64,000 nt of DNA from an uncultured bacterium (GCA_905215145.1 CAJMOW010000002.1:37025-101024), one strand, 5' to 3'; positions 41,539 to 49,836 are shown, counted from the stretch's first letter. A program made the numbers and translations. The notes: a model not told the origin generated them from the sequence alone.

Positions 41539-41907
41539 CTATTCCTCCTTTTCTTCTAACAAATCAATAATTACATTTGTTTTAAACACATATGTTTCAT
41601 TGTTTTTATATTTAGACTTTTTTGACAAATCAGAAATTGAGTTTAGAGATTGTAACTCTTCTTTAACAATTCTCCTTTGTTCACTGATTTCTTTTAATTT
41701 TTTCATTAGTTTTGCACTAATAATTGCGTCACATTTCTTCATTTCAATATAGTGCAAAATATCCTCTCTTTGCAAATCATATTCAGATTGTAATTTTGTG
41801 AGTTCTGACTTTCTTTTGTCTACTTTATCTAGGAAATTATTATATTCTAAAATCCATTCAGCACCTTTACAGGAGTGTTCTTTTTCTTGTAAAATTTTAT
41901 TGTTCAT
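41539..41907 (-). CDS. Coiled-coil protein (122 aa)
   Basis: Helical throughout; EWILEYNNFLDKVDKRKSEL and KKLKEISEQRRIVKEELQSL form a coiled coil, similar to small Gp157-like or phage assembly helper proteins. ATG follows TGGAGGTAGAAC. Function unknown. Confidence 0.72.
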   Translation of the reverse strand: MNNKILQEKEHSCKGAEWILEYNNFLDKVDKRKSELTKLQSEYDLQREDILHYIEMKKCDAIISAKLMKKLKEISEQRRIVKEELQSLNSISDLSKKSKYKNNETYVFKTNVIIDLLEEKEE

Positions 41908-41927
41908 GTTCTACCTCCAACTGATAT

Positions 41928-41960
41928 ATGTATTATATCATATCAATCAATGTTTGTCAA
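41928..41960 (-). promoter_or_regulatory. Promoter of the coiled-coil gene unit
   Basis: -35 TTGACA (41960-41955), 17-bp spacer, -10 TATAAT (41937-41932), with ATATG/CATAT arms around the -10. The -35 lies at the end of the upstream gene. Confidence 0.82.
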
Positions 41961-42188
41961 TACTTCTTTCAAATTATTTAATGTTTCTTGTTCTTTTTTA
42001 ACTTTTTCTTCTTGCCTACTAATAATCCTTTTCACTAATCTTTTCTTATAGTATTCTTCTCTTCCCTTAAGACAATGATAACATTCACCATATTTCCCTT
42101 TAATATGTTGAGTAGCATAATTACAATCTAAATCTTTAATCTCCCAAGTTCCATCATAATACACAATTACTTCTGACATTTCTCTCAT
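41943..42188 (-). CDS. Hypothetical protein (81 aa)
   Basis: ATG follows AAAGGAGAATTAAATT. N-terminal strands (EVIVYYDGTWEIKD) with CYHCLKG, then a Lys/Glu-rich coiled coil. Function unknown. Confidence 0.7.
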   Translation of the reverse strand: MREMSEVIVYYDGTWEIKDLDCNYATQHIKGKYGECYHCLKGREEYYKKRLVKRIISRQEEKVKKEQETLNNLKEVLTNID

Positions 42189-42208
42189 AATTTAATTCTC
42201 CTTTTTGT

Positions 42209-42463
42209 TTAATCTGTCTTTCTTCCTTGGAACACCCTATCTTCGTGCTTGATACAAAATTTATATAATTCTTTCTTTAATTGTTCATCTTTTACAATTA
42301 TGCACTTGTCTTCTTCACAATTCAAATCTGAAATAAAATATGTATCTTTATAAAAGTCTTTCATATTTAATTTTAATAAAGTACTCGGATGAGCAAAACA
42401 TATTGTTGCTGTTTTTGAGTAAATATCATATACGGTATTTAACAAATCATCTAACTCTTTCAT
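42209..42463 (-). CDS. Hypothetical protein (84 aa)
   Basis: Starts MKELDDLLNTVYDIYSKTAT after GGAAAG. Contains LNMKDFYKDTYFISDLNCEEDKCIIV, a beta-rich part. Function unknown. Confidence 0.7.
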   Translation of the reverse strand: MKELDDLLNTVYDIYSKTATICFAHPSTLLKLNMKDFYKDTYFISDLNCEEDKCIIVKDEQLKKELYKFCIKHEDRVFQGRKTD

Positions 42464-42499
42464 TTACTTTCCTTCCTTTCCTCTTCATTTGATAAACCA

Positions 42500-42538
42500 A
42501 TTATAACATAAAAATCCAGTCTTGTCAACTGGATTTTT
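42500..42538 (-). promoter_or_regulatory. Terminator-promoter hybrid
   Basis: Perfect 11-bp terminator stem AAAAATCCAGT / ACTGGATTTTT (42510-42520, 42528-42538) for the 42546-42929 gene. Its loop carries the -35 TTGACA (42528-42523); the -10 TATAAT (42505-42500) follows 17 bp on. Confidence 0.87.
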
Positions 42539-42545
42539 AATAAAT

Positions 42546-42929
42546 TTAGAAATTAACATTTGCTAATACATCATTCAATTCTTTCTTAGTTGTTTCGCCC
42601 AACTCTAAATCAAGAATAATTTGAGCAATCTTGTCATCACGCTCTTTTTTTAATTCATTCACTAAAGCATACCTTTGATCTCTTCTTTTGCTATCACCTA
42701 AACGATAAGTGCTGTAACTAATAATATTATAATTCCTTTCTTCTAACATACCATATTTTTCTGCAATTTGTCTTGCCTTAACATTTGTTTCATCAACTAA
42801 TGTTTGAATTTCATCAATCATCTTATCATAATCTTCTTGATAATCATTAGGAATTGAATTAAGCTTCTCTTGACACTTCTTTGTTACCTCTCTTGTGATA
42901 TAATCCTTAATTACTCCTGTTACTCTCAT
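42546..42929 (-). CDS. Hypothetical helical protein (127 aa)
   Basis: MRVTGVIKDYITREVTKKCQ start, followed by helices (YDKMIDEIQTLVDETNVKA). Overlaps the end of the helicase gene by 23 bases, so it is coupled to it; it could be a helicase loader or accessory protein. No family recognised. Confidence 0.68.
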   Translation of the reverse strand: MRVTGVIKDYITREVTKKCQEKLNSIPNDYQEDYDKMIDEIQTLVDETNVKARQIAEKYGMLEERNYNIISYSTYRLGDSKRRDQRYALVNELKKERDDKIAQIILDLELGETTKKELNDVLANVNF

Positions 42930-44457
42930 AGTTTAAATCTTCATATTCAATTTTTAATTTATCTACATTGATAGGATTGTTTTGCTTATCAGTGCAAAAC
43001 ATATCTAATGTTCTACTTGTTGATAAATCAATATACTGAAATACTTTAATATTCTTTGGATATTTACTGCCACGACCTTTAATAATATGTATGACATTGT
43101 TTGGATAAATTGTATTACCAAATGATTGTTCATTATTTTTACAATTCCACTTAGCAATAGCAGATTCAAGTTGTGATAGTTCTTTCTTTGTTGGAGGCAA
43201 CATAATCATTGTTCCATCTGTTTTACGCACTTGGGATTTACCACCAGCTAAACAAGATTCTGTTGGATATTCCATATTATCTTCTTGCCCATTTGTTTGA
43301 ACGGCAGAAATTAAACTAACTCCGCATTCACGTTGTACTTGTTTAAGCCTATCTGTTAATGCAAGCAATACCATATCTTCTCTTTGTGGCACTTTTGTTT
43401 CGCTTGATATTTCTTTACTTACGAACCCATTATTACTAATGTAATCATAACATATTGTTTTAACATTCTTATTTAAAGCATAGTCTTTAATTGTTTCAGT
43501 TAAACTTTTTGTCGTAAATTCTGGGTCGTCACAAATGTATAACTCACTATCAAGGAGAATTTCATTTGCTTTATCAACTCTTTCTTCTTCCCCCTCTTCA
43601 TAACTACCATCAATAATATGATTTCTTGGAACACCACTTATCCATGCAATAATCATAGGGTCAAGTTCATCTCTTAAATCAAGTTCTGTATTTATAAATA
43701 ATCCAGCACCCTTTCTTGATTTATTTTTAACATAGCATTGTTTGTTTAAATCATAACATTCTTTAATTGTAGCTTTACATAAATCACCCATAGAAAGAAT
43801 AGATTTACCACCACCGCTTTTTGCTCCACGAATGATAAAACCATACATACCTCTATAAATACCATTGAGATATTCTGATTGAAAACTATTGCCAATCAAA
43901 GGTGATTCTTTGAATCTTTCTTTAGATTCCATAAAATCAGTTCCAGCTACATATTCTTCCTTTACACGTTTAACATTAAATTGTCGTTTAATTCCAACTT
44001 GTAATCCTTCATAATAGTTAATAATATCCTCAATGTTATATTGGTTCAAATTCTCAAGCTGACTTTCTTCGCTCTTATCTTCATCATAGAATTTCTTAAT
44101 GTCAAACCCTTTTTCTTTATAAGCATTAAGACAACTGAATTTTCTAAACTCTGTATAATAGTATTCAAAGTTATCAACATCTGTTAATTCAATAACTGTT
44201 GCTATATAATCTTCAAAATTGTTATCCTCTAACACGTTATATTCACTTACAAAAGGCTTAACAAACTCGTCTATATCTATAATACTAACGCTTTTACAAC
44301 CGTTTAATGCCAAATTATATATCGTAGCATATAATATCTTTTGAAATAATATAGTCCATTCATCTTTATCAAGTGGATATTTTGAATCAAGCGTTAATTC
44401 GGGTCGTTGTAAATAGCAACCAAGTAAACGGTCATTCACTGTATGATTACATATCAT
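42907..44457 (-). CDS. dnaB: DnaB-like replicative helicase (516 aa)
   Basis: Unwinds DNA at the fork. N-terminal helical domain (about 1-110, LLGCYLQRPELTL), linker, then a RecA-like motor with Walker A IIRGAKSGGGKSILS (about 208-222) and Walker B TICYDYISNNG (about 345). Later AVQTNGQEDNMEYPTE and IHIIKGRGSKYPKN give the arginine-finger-type region (KGR). Full length for a phage DnaB. The gene group around it includes primase and polymerase. Confidence 0.87.
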   Translation of the reverse strand: MICNHTVNDRLLGCYLQRPELTLDSKYPLDKDEWTILFQKILYATIYNLALNGCKSVSIIDIDEFVKPFVSEYNVLEDNNFEDYIATVIELTDVDNFEYYYTEFRKFSCLNAYKEKGFDIKKFYDEDKSEESQLENLNQYNIEDIINYYEGLQVGIKRQFNVKRVKEEYVAGTDFMESKERFKESPLIGNSFQSEYLNGIYRGMYGFIIRGAKSGGGKSILSMGDLCKATIKECYDLNKQCYVKNKSRKGAGLFINTELDLRDELDPMIIAWISGVPRNHIIDGSYEEGEEERVDKANEILLDSELYICDDPEFTTKSLTETIKDYALNKNVKTICYDYISNNGFVSKEISSETKVPQREDMVLLALTDRLKQVQRECGVSLISAVQTNGQEDNMEYPTESCLAGGKSQVRKTDGTMIMLPPTKKELSQLESAIAKWNCKNNEQSFGNTIYPNNVIHIIKGRGSKYPKNIKVFQYIDLSTSRTLDMFCTDKQNNPINVDKLKIEYEDLNYESNRSN

Positions 44458-44467
44458 AATCTATCTC

Positions 44468-44629
44468 CTAAATAATTATTGTTTTAATATCGTCTTTTCT
44501 TTCAATATCACACTCATCTATGGTTCTTGACCCATAATAATACCCTCCACCATCTGCGTATTGAGCCTCAATTTCATAATATAATATATTTCTTTCTTTT
44601 GCGAAATCATATAATTCTTGTACTGTCAT
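44468..44629 (-). CDS. Small hypothetical protein (53 aa)
   Basis: The ATG at 44629 follows GAAAGGAGAAAA. MTVQELYDFAKERNILYYEI with a YADGGGYYYGSRT segment and an Asp-rich end. Similar N-terminus to the 44860-45081 gene (MTVKEF), so the two may be related. Function unknown. Confidence 0.7.
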   Translation of the reverse strand: MTVQELYDFAKERNILYYEIEAQYADGGGYYYGSRTIDECDIERKDDIKTIII

Positions 44630-44701
44630 TTTTCTCCTTTCTCCTTTCTTAATGTTTAATATAAGCAACCATAATGCCATTTTTGTATATAATAATAAAC
44701 A

Positions 44702-44863
44702 TTACATTTCAGCTTCTTCTTCAAGCCATTCAATTTCTGCTTTTAAGGCATTTTCATAAGACGCATATTCTCCATTGTCGGTTTTCAATAGACCCGTCAC
44801 ACGGCTAAATTTTAATCTATCGTCTGCCATTTCTCTTATCATAATTTTTTCAAAATTTTTCAT
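44702..44863 (-). CDS. Small hypothetical protein (53 aa)
   Basis: ATG overlaps the upstream TGA (ATGA). Product MKNFEKIMIREMADDRLKFS and a C-terminal acidic helix IEWLEEEAEM. Ribosome binding site is a distant GGGAGA, so coupling is likely. Function unknown. Confidence 0.68.
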   Translation of the reverse strand: MKNFEKIMIREMADDRLKFSRVTGLLKTDNGEYASYENALKAEIEWLEEEAEM

Positions 44864-45081
44864 ATTTCATTCTCCCAAATAATACAAATCACACCATCTT
44901 CTCTAAATGTTTTCCTTACTTCCTTTTCTAACAACTCATTAGGAATACTACCGGAATTCTGATAATCAATTCCATATTCATACAATCTTGGTGTAATTGT
45001 CATATTCTTACAGATACTTGGACATAACCAAAATCCTTTACTGTCATGTTTATGTTGATTGCAAAACTCTTTTACTGTCAT
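44860..45081 (-). CDS. Hypothetical protein (73 aa)
   Basis: MTVKEFCNQHKHDSKGFWLCPSI start; four cysteines near the N-terminus. ATG follows GGGAGATAAAAC. Function unknown. Confidence 0.7.
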   Translation of the reverse strand: MTVKEFCNQHKHDSKGFWLCPSICKNMTITPRLYEYGIDYQNSGSIPNELLEKEVRKTFREDGVICIIWENEI

Positions 45082-45131
45082 GTTTTATCTCCCTTATTTC
45101 ATTATTGCCATTACAGAATATTCTATCTTAT

Positions 45132-45356
45132 TTAATATCCGTTAATCCAATCAAGATATTCTAGTGCAAGCCAATTTTTGAAACATTGATTTTGTCTACA
45201 CTCTCTGTAATCATGTTTTTTGCCACAATAGTTTTCACAATTCTTACACATTTCATACAATTCTGGACTTTCCTTTTTTCCAAAGGAGTCAGAACAATGC
45301 AAGTTTCTTTGATATACTTCTTCCAGTTGCTTTTCTGTTTTTGTTCTTATTGCCAT
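45132..45356 (-). CDS. Cysteine-rich zinc-type protein (74 aa)
   Basis: Cys motif MCKNCENYCGKKHDYRECRQNQC (residues about 36-58) is dense enough for one or two zinc ions. Helical N-terminus with KTEKQLEEVYQ. ATG follows GAAGTGAAAAAT. Function unknown. Confidence 0.7.
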   Translation of the reverse strand: MAIRTKTEKQLEEVYQRNLHCSDSFGKKESPELYEMCKNCENYCGKKHDYRECRQNQCFKNWLALEYLDWINGY

Positions 45357-45373
45357 ATATTTTTCACTTCTTT

Positions 45374-45907
45374 CTATCTCAATTCATTCAAATCAATATA
45401 TTTCTTTTTCTTGCCACTACAACTTTTCTTAATCACTATTTCATTATCAGTAAAATCAAACTCATCAATACTCTTTTCAATCTCTTTAGTCTGATTGAAA
45501 TATTTTTCGGCTTCAATCCCATAAAACGGAAGCAATGATAAGATACTGCCATTTGATTCTTCTGAAAATAGATTAAGCTCCAATACTTCATACATATAGT
45601 ATAGGATATATTGTAATGTTAAATAAGACCATACTTCATGTTCTTGTAAGATGTTTTTCGTCTGTGCTCCTATAAGTTGCCAAGGAATTTCTGATTTATC
45701 ATATCCATTGTCAGTATATATCTTTACTATATAATCAGTATAAACCCTTCTATCACTTGGGTCAATCGGTTCATATTTAGCTTTTGCTTTGTTTCTTTTA
45801 ACCATAACCTTATTATAACATTCTTCATTACAATAATAACTTGCTTTACCTACTTTATAAGCGGTATCTTTATCAAGTTGTTTACCACAACAACGACATT
45901 TCGGCAT
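45374..45907 (-). CDS. Zinc-finger protein (177 aa)
   Basis: N-terminal MYM/TRASH-like finger: CRCCGKQLDKDTAYK, YYCNEECYNK (residues 4-32). The rest is helical with SYLTLQYILYYMYEVL and a basic C-terminus (KKSCSGKKKKYIDL). ATG follows AAGAGGTTAAGACT. This type is frequent in clostridial phages and may act as a transcription or replication cofactor; no function established. Confidence 0.75.
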   Translation of the reverse strand: MPKCRCCGKQLDKDTAYKVGKASYYCNEECYNKVMVKRNKAKAKYEPIDPSDRRVYTDYIVKIYTDNGYDKSEIPWQLIGAQTKNILQEHEVWSYLTLQYILYYMYEVLELNLFSEESNGSILSLLPFYGIEAEKYFNQTKEIEKSIDEFDFTDNEIVIKKSCSGKKKKYIDLNELR

Positions 45908-45911
45908 AGTC

Positions 45912-46091
45912 TTAACCTCTTACCATAATAAGAATGTTACTTAAATATAAAGAATACCAAACAAGATAAAAACTACTTAAAATAAAAATAATTTTAATGA
46001 TAACATTAAACCAATTCTTTCTACCCCAAATAATTCCCATAAAAAAAGTAAATAATCCAATTATCAACAATACAATATTACATAAATTCAT
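45912..46091 (-). CDS. Small two-helix membrane protein (59 aa)
   Basis: ATG at 46091 follows GGAGGAAAATAATT. Two hydrophobic helices (NIVLLIIGLFTFFMGIIWG and IIKIIFILSSFYLVWYSLYL) separated by RKNWFNV. Possible superinfection or membrane-active protein; unknown. Confidence 0.72.
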   Translation of the reverse strand: MNLCNIVLLIIGLFTFFMGIIWGRKNWFNVIIKIIFILSSFYLVWYSLYLSNILIMVRG

Positions 46092-46105
46092 AATTATTTT
46101 CCTCC

Positions 46106-46351
46106 TTATAATTCAATTCCTTCAATTTCAGCTCTATGCTCAAGAATTTTCATGTATCCATACATATTCCATATCTGTTCATTATAAACTTCTCTATCAC
46201 AAGTAGGCTCAAAATCAAGCTCTCCATTGTCCCATTTCTCACACATAGTCTTTAATTTTTCATAGCGAATCTTTAATTACCAATATTCTGCCTTAAATCT
46301 TTCTTTGTAATCATTACTTAACATTAACTGTACTGTATCTAATAGTTCCAT
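46106..46351 (-). pseudogene. Conserved phage protein gene interrupted by an in-frame TAA
   Basis: ATG at 46351 follows GAAAGGAGATAAGAT and the frame reads MELLDTVQLMLSNDYKERFK, then AEYW, TAA at 46279-46277, and continues LKIRYEKLKTMCEKWDNGEL to RAEIEGIEL. This is a widespread small phage protein family in which the residue at the stop is typically Gln (EYWQ.KIRYEKL), so one C-to-T change in a CAA codon explains it. Either a nonsense mutation, a read-through site, or a restart at the ATG at 46246 (MCEKWDN). Confidence 0.75.
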
Positions 46352-46375
46352 ATCTTATCTCCTTTCTATAAATAC

Positions 46376-46404
46376 ATTATACCACATAATTTACTCATTG
46401 TCAA
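46376..46404 (-). promoter_or_regulatory. Promoter before interrupted gene
   Basis: -35 TTGACA (46404-46399), 17-bp spacer ending TGG, -10 TATAAT (46381-46376). It is intact although the first gene it serves is broken. The -35 falls in the end of the upstream gene. Confidence 0.85.
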
Positions 46405-46612
46405 GTTCAAGTTTATCAAACTCAAAATTGTTTCTTAAACTAATTTCTGATGCAAAATTCAGTAAAATATCTATTTCTTCTTGTTTAGTAACATCAAATA
46501 TTACATGACAATCATATACATAATAATGACCAGTAGGTTTAGATATTTTTATAATATACTCATGCCCGTTCCTTAGACCATTTCTTGACTTATTCTTATA
46601 CTTTGCTTGCAT
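46391..46612 (-). CDS. Conserved small phage protein (73 aa)
   Basis: The ATG at 46612 follows GAGGTGGATA. Begins MQAKYKNKSRNGLRNGHEY, a recognisable clostridial-phage family start, then IIKISKPTGHYYVYDCHVIF; beta-barrel-like. Overlaps the upstream gene by 17 bases. Function unknown. Confidence 0.75.
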   Translation of the reverse strand: MQAKYKNKSRNGLRNGHEYIIKISKPTGHYYVYDCHVIFDVTKQEEIDILLNFASEISLRNNFEFDKLELDNE

Positions 46613-46769
46613 TATCCACCTCTGTATGTTCACAAGTCCATACACTTGTCTGCATCTGTATAGGACTTGATTTCATAGGACAATCTACACAACCATCATG
46701 TTCTGCACACATTTGTAATATTTGACTTTGTTCTTGTATCATTTGACCCATATCAATATTAATTTGCAT
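46596..46769 (-). CDS. Cysteine-rich small protein (57 aa)
   Basis: The ATG at 46769 follows AAAGGAGAATTGTCTT. Contains MCAEHDGCVDCPM and VWTCEHTEV, a four-cysteine metal-site pattern. Overlaps both neighbours. Function unknown. Confidence 0.72.
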   Translation of the reverse strand: MQINIDMGQMIQEQSQILQMCAEHDGCVDCPMKSSPIQMQTSVWTCEHTEVDNASKV

Positions 46770-46950
46770 AAGACAATTCTCCTTTTGGTTTATAATTATA
46801 ACTATGCTGAACAATAGACACAACAATTTTCTTACCACAACAAGTGCAATATTTACCTATATAATCATCTTCACTAATTTCTTGATTGCAACAACCAGTT
46901 TTATAACACTTGTTATTAATATCATAAAACCATATACAATAATCAATCAT
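46759..46950 (-). CDS. Zinc-ribbon small protein (63 aa)
   Basis: Start ATG follows GAGGTGATTGA and overlaps the upstream stop. Cys motifs KCYKTGCCNQE and YCTCCGKKI form a zinc ribbon. Function unknown. Confidence 0.72.
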   Translation of the reverse strand: MIDYCIWFYDINNKCYKTGCCNQEISEDDYIGKYCTCCGKKIVVSIVQHSYNYKPKGELSYAN

Positions 46951-47213
46951 TCAATCACCTCAATTTCTTCGCATTGCAAATCTTCATCGTAACATACATA
47001 ATCAAATTTTTTATCTACAAATTCTACAATATTCCCGTCATTGTCTTCGTGTTCTTCAATCCATTTGTCCATTGCTTTTGTATTTGCAAAATATCCTAAT
47101 GTAATGTCATGGTCAATATAATCATCATAATAATCATCAACATATCCATCTTCATCAACATAATCACTTGGAATATATTCTTGTTCTAGGTAATACAATC
47201 TATAAATCTTCAT
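46947..47213 (-). CDS. Acidic protein (88 aa)
   Basis: Very acidic (YVDEDGYVDDYYDDYIDHD), which could mimic DNA charge; C-terminal part has two cysteines. Overlaps its neighbours by 1 and 4 bases. Function unknown. Confidence 0.7.
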   Translation of the reverse strand: MKIYRLYYLEQEYIPSDYVDEDGYVDDYYDDYIDHDITLGYFANTKAMDKWIEEHEDNDGNIVEFVDKKFDYVCYDEDLQCEEIEVIE

Positions 47214-47398
47214 TAAAATGCACCTTCCATAGTTAATCTATTTTCGTTTGAATCATTATAAAAATCTAATGCTTGCTCGCAATTACAACCCTCACATGAA
47301 ACATATCCATTTGGCGTAATTTGTTCACAAGGAATTTCACCATATTCTGTACAACTACAATATTCACAAATAACACTTGGATAATCATATTCTTTCAT
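47213..47398 (-). CDS. Cysteine-rich small protein (61 aa)
   Basis: Seven cysteines in CEYCSCTEYGEIPC and CEGCNCEQ within residues 10-43, consistent with zinc or iron-sulphur binding. Overlaps the primase gene by 4 bases (ATGA type). Function unknown. Confidence 0.72.
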   Translation of the reverse strand: MKEYDYPSVICEYCSCTEYGEIPCEQITPNGYVSCEGCNCEQALDFYNDSNENRLTMEGAF

Positions 47399-48516
47399 AC
47401 TACAACTTCTCTCCTTTCAAATAACTTTTCCCATACTTCTTTGCCTTGGTCAACTGGCGAATCTTTGTACCCTAAGAATCTATCCTCATCATTATCCCAT
47501 ACAACTCCTATTTCTTGAGCATACGGTCTAATCATATCAATAATTCTATCAACCTTTTCACGATACTTTAAGAACTCTTTAGTATATTCACCATTTATCA
47601 TAACATTTTCATACTGCCTATCTAATGCTATGATAAACTTATTGACACCGTACTTTAATAACAATTTCAATTTAGCCTTTTGTAAATTCATACCAAACAT
47701 GGCAACTGATATATTATAATCATAAAATCCATCTATATGAATAACTGATTTAGGGGCTTCAAACAATATAGCAGTTCTAGTCCGTTCAATATCAGCTTTA
47801 TTCATGTTCAGACCATATAATACAAGCCCCATTTGAAATTTATACTCTGTACCGTCTAACATTCTCAAATGGTCGTATTTGAAGCCATTATCAACCAATT
47901 CGGGATTAGTGTTTCTATCATGTGTACCTACTAAATTTCCCTCGTCATCATATATAGGTATTACCACTTGTTGTAACCTATTATACCACCTTATATCAAA
48001 TTTGTCAAGTGACTCTTTTGTCATACCTTCTTTTAGCCACGGTTCGTAATAGCATGGTGTAAGATAATTCAAAATTGACTTGTCATAGATTTGATTTGTT
48101 GCATTAGAATAATTTTTAGTATATTTCAACAAACTGTTTTGCCATTTGTATATATTAGTATTGACTTGCTTAACTTCTTCCTTGAAATTGAACTCTATAC
48201 CTAACTCGTTACATAGCCATTTTAATGATTGATATGTGCTACATGGTTCTCCTAATAATTCTCTACGCTTCTTAATTAAAGATAACAAAGAATACGAACA
48301 ACTACATTCTGAAAAACAACAGAAAGACCTAGTTTCTTTATTAAATGCAAGATTATATCCACCACCATTTATATTGTGACATATAGTGTTATATCTATCA
48401 CCACGTTTATTAGCGCCTAATCTACGCATAATAATTTCATAATCATCTAATGTCATACGTTCATATAATAGTTCATATATGAAATTTTTAAATGCTTCAT
48501 ATTCTTGTTCTGTCAT
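47395..48516 (-). CDS. DnaG-like DNA primase (373 aa)
   Basis: N-terminal zinc-binding-like region (about 40-80): ICHNINGGGYNLAFN, FCCFSECSC. The TOPRIM domain starts near residue 215 with VVIPIYDDEGNLVG and has the acidic motif ILFEAPKSVIHIDGFY (about 250), then FIIALDRQYEN (about 293). The set fits a short phage primase; the classic EGxxDxxxL motif is altered to FEAPKSVIHIDGFY. Makes RNA primers for the DnaB-DnaE fork. Confidence 0.82.
   Translation of the reverse strand: MTEQEYEAFKNFIYELLYERMTLDDYEIIMRRLGANKRGDRYNTICHNINGGGYNLAFNKETRSFCCFSECSCSYSLLSLIKKRRELLGEPCSTYQSLKWLCNELGIEFNFKEEVKQVNTNIYKWQNSLLKYTKNYSNATNQIYDKSILNYLTPCYYEPWLKEGMTKESLDKFDIRWYNRLQQVVIPIYDDEGNLVGTHDRNTNPELVDNGFKYDHLRMLDGTEYKFQMGLVLYGLNMNKADIERTRTAILFEAPKSVIHIDGFYDYNISVAMFGMNLQKAKLKLLLKYGVNKFIIALDRQYENVMINGEYTKEFLKYREKVDRIIDMIRPYAQEIGVVWDNDEDRFLGYKDSPVDQGKEVWEKLFERREVVV
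47980..48008 (-). promoter_or_regulatory. Promoter-like site inside the primase gene
   Basis: -35 TTGACA (48008-48003), 17-bp spacer ending TGG, -10 TATAAT (47985-47980). It sits in coding sequence, yet matches the intergenic promoters perfectly, so it may drive the cysteine-rich genes downstream. Confidence 0.65.
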
Positions 48517-48518
48517 AA

Positions 48519-48746
48519 CTAATCTATCTCTATAGTTTTATTTCCCAATTCTTTTGTTATATCTGTAATTTCAAACTGTTTTTTAGTTCTAGGAGCATAA
48601 CCATTTTTCTTATCTTGTTCATTTTCCCAATCAATATTACATTCTTCCCAAAACTTATTTAATGCTTCTTTTTTATTATTTGCTTTATTAAGATAAAATT
48701 TATGATAGGCACAAGTATCTTCAATTAAATAAATTTTCTCTTTCAT
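48519..48746 (-). CDS. Hypothetical protein (75 aa)
   Basis: Begins MKEKIYLIEDTCAYHKFYLNK; contains KKEALNKFWEECNIDWENEQD. ATG follows GGAGGAATAATT. Function unknown. Confidence 0.7.
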   Translation of the reverse strand: MKEKIYLIEDTCAYHKFYLNKANNKKEALNKFWEECNIDWENEQDKKNGYAPRTKKQFEITDITKELGNKTIEID

Positions 48747-48748
48747 AA

Positions 48749-48895
48749 TTATTCCTCCTCTTCAACATAACCACACATCATATCACAAAATTCTTTATCC
48801 TCTTTAGTTGCATATAGCATATAATCATTTTCTATACAATACTTGCAAAACACATTACCAACGCAATCAAGCCATCCACAATCAAAACATTTCAT
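48749..48895 (-). CDS. Cysteine-rich microprotein (48 aa)
   Basis: ATG at 48895 follows AGGAGAATATT. MKCFDCGWLDCVGNVFCKYC puts five cysteines in residues 3-20; more in EFCDMMCGY. Zinc-binding likely. Ends in EEEE. Function unknown. Confidence 0.7.
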   Translation of the reverse strand: MKCFDCGWLDCVGNVFCKYCIENDYMLYATKEDKEFCDMMCGYVEEEE

Positions 48896-48904
48896 AATAT
48901 TCTC

Positions 48905-49471
48905 CTATGCACTAAAACACTTATCCATGATATAATTAGTGTTATCTTTATTATATAAATCTTTACAAGCCTTTATAAATTTATGAATTGATTCACCATA
49001 ATCAGATAAGTCTACATTCAGCACCTTTAATATTGTTTCGTCATCTAATTCTTCTGTTCTGTATTTATTTGTTGGACTTCCTTGACCATCTTTATTGCAG
49101 AAACCTTTAACTTTATTACCTAATCGTAAAATAGTTAAACTATGCAATCCATACATTTCATTTAGAATAATATTATAAGTTTTTCCATAATATTTTACAC
49201 TAATATCACCACATAGTACAGTACCATTTTTAGCAATATATACTTCTCCAATTAAAGTTCTATATAAATCATAAGTTCCATTTTGAGAATAGATATAGGC
49301 TTCTACAGCACAAATATTAGCCAATTTCCCAAATGTATGAAAATGTTCATATTCCTTTTCGTCAAAATGGATTAAAGGTATGTCTCCATAATAAACTTCA
49401 CCAATATCATGCTTTGCTTCATTCCAAAATGTGCAATATTTTTCTTTTAGTTCAGTATTAGATAATCTCAT
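48905..49471 (-). CDS. Hypothetical protein (188 aa)
   Basis: ATG follows AAGGAGTATATAAATT. Sequence MRLSNTELKEKYCTFWNEAKHD; a middle part with VYIAKNGTVLCGDISVKYYGK looks beta-rich. No motif recognised. Confidence 0.72.
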   Translation of the reverse strand: MRLSNTELKEKYCTFWNEAKHDIGEVYYGDIPLIHFDEKEYEHFHTFGKLANICAVEAYIYSQNGTYDLYRTLIGEVYIAKNGTVLCGDISVKYYGKTYNIILNEMYGLHSLTILRLGNKVKGFCNKDGQGSPTNKYRTEELDDETILKVLNVDLSDYGESIHKFIKACKDLYNKDNTNYIMDKCFSA

Positions 49472-49486
49472 AATTTATATACTCCT

Positions 49487-49780
49487 TTAAAAATGCTGAT
49501 AGCTCCCAAAATTATTTAAAGTTTCACTCAGAGCATCTATAATTTTATCAGCTACAATGTCTTCCTTTACTTTCGTATATTCTTTACAATCTTTTATATT
49601 CAGTTCTATATTGATTCTATCATTATGATATGATTCTCCTGTTAATTCTTCACCATACCAAAATTTTTCAATAGGAATTTTATGACATTCTCCATTTTCA
49701 TCCGAAAAGTCAAACGTTAATTCTGTATTTTCATCATAACCAATAATGTTTAACTTATTAATTAAATCTATTACTTTCAT
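49487..49780 (-). CDS. Hypothetical protein (97 aa)
   Basis: ATG follows GAAAGGAATAAAAA. MKVIDLINKLNIIGYDENTELTFDF resembles the phage family with VxxLIxxLxxxdpd.e start (DUF-like). Function unknown. Confidence 0.7.
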   Translation of the reverse strand: MKVIDLINKLNIIGYDENTELTFDFSDENGECHKIPIEKFWYGEELTGESYHNDRINIELNIKDCKEYTKVKEDIVADKIIDALSETLNNFGSYQHF

Positions 49781-49836
49781 TTTTTATTCCTTTCATTTAT
49801 TATTATAATTAATATCTCCTTTGATTTGATAATGCT

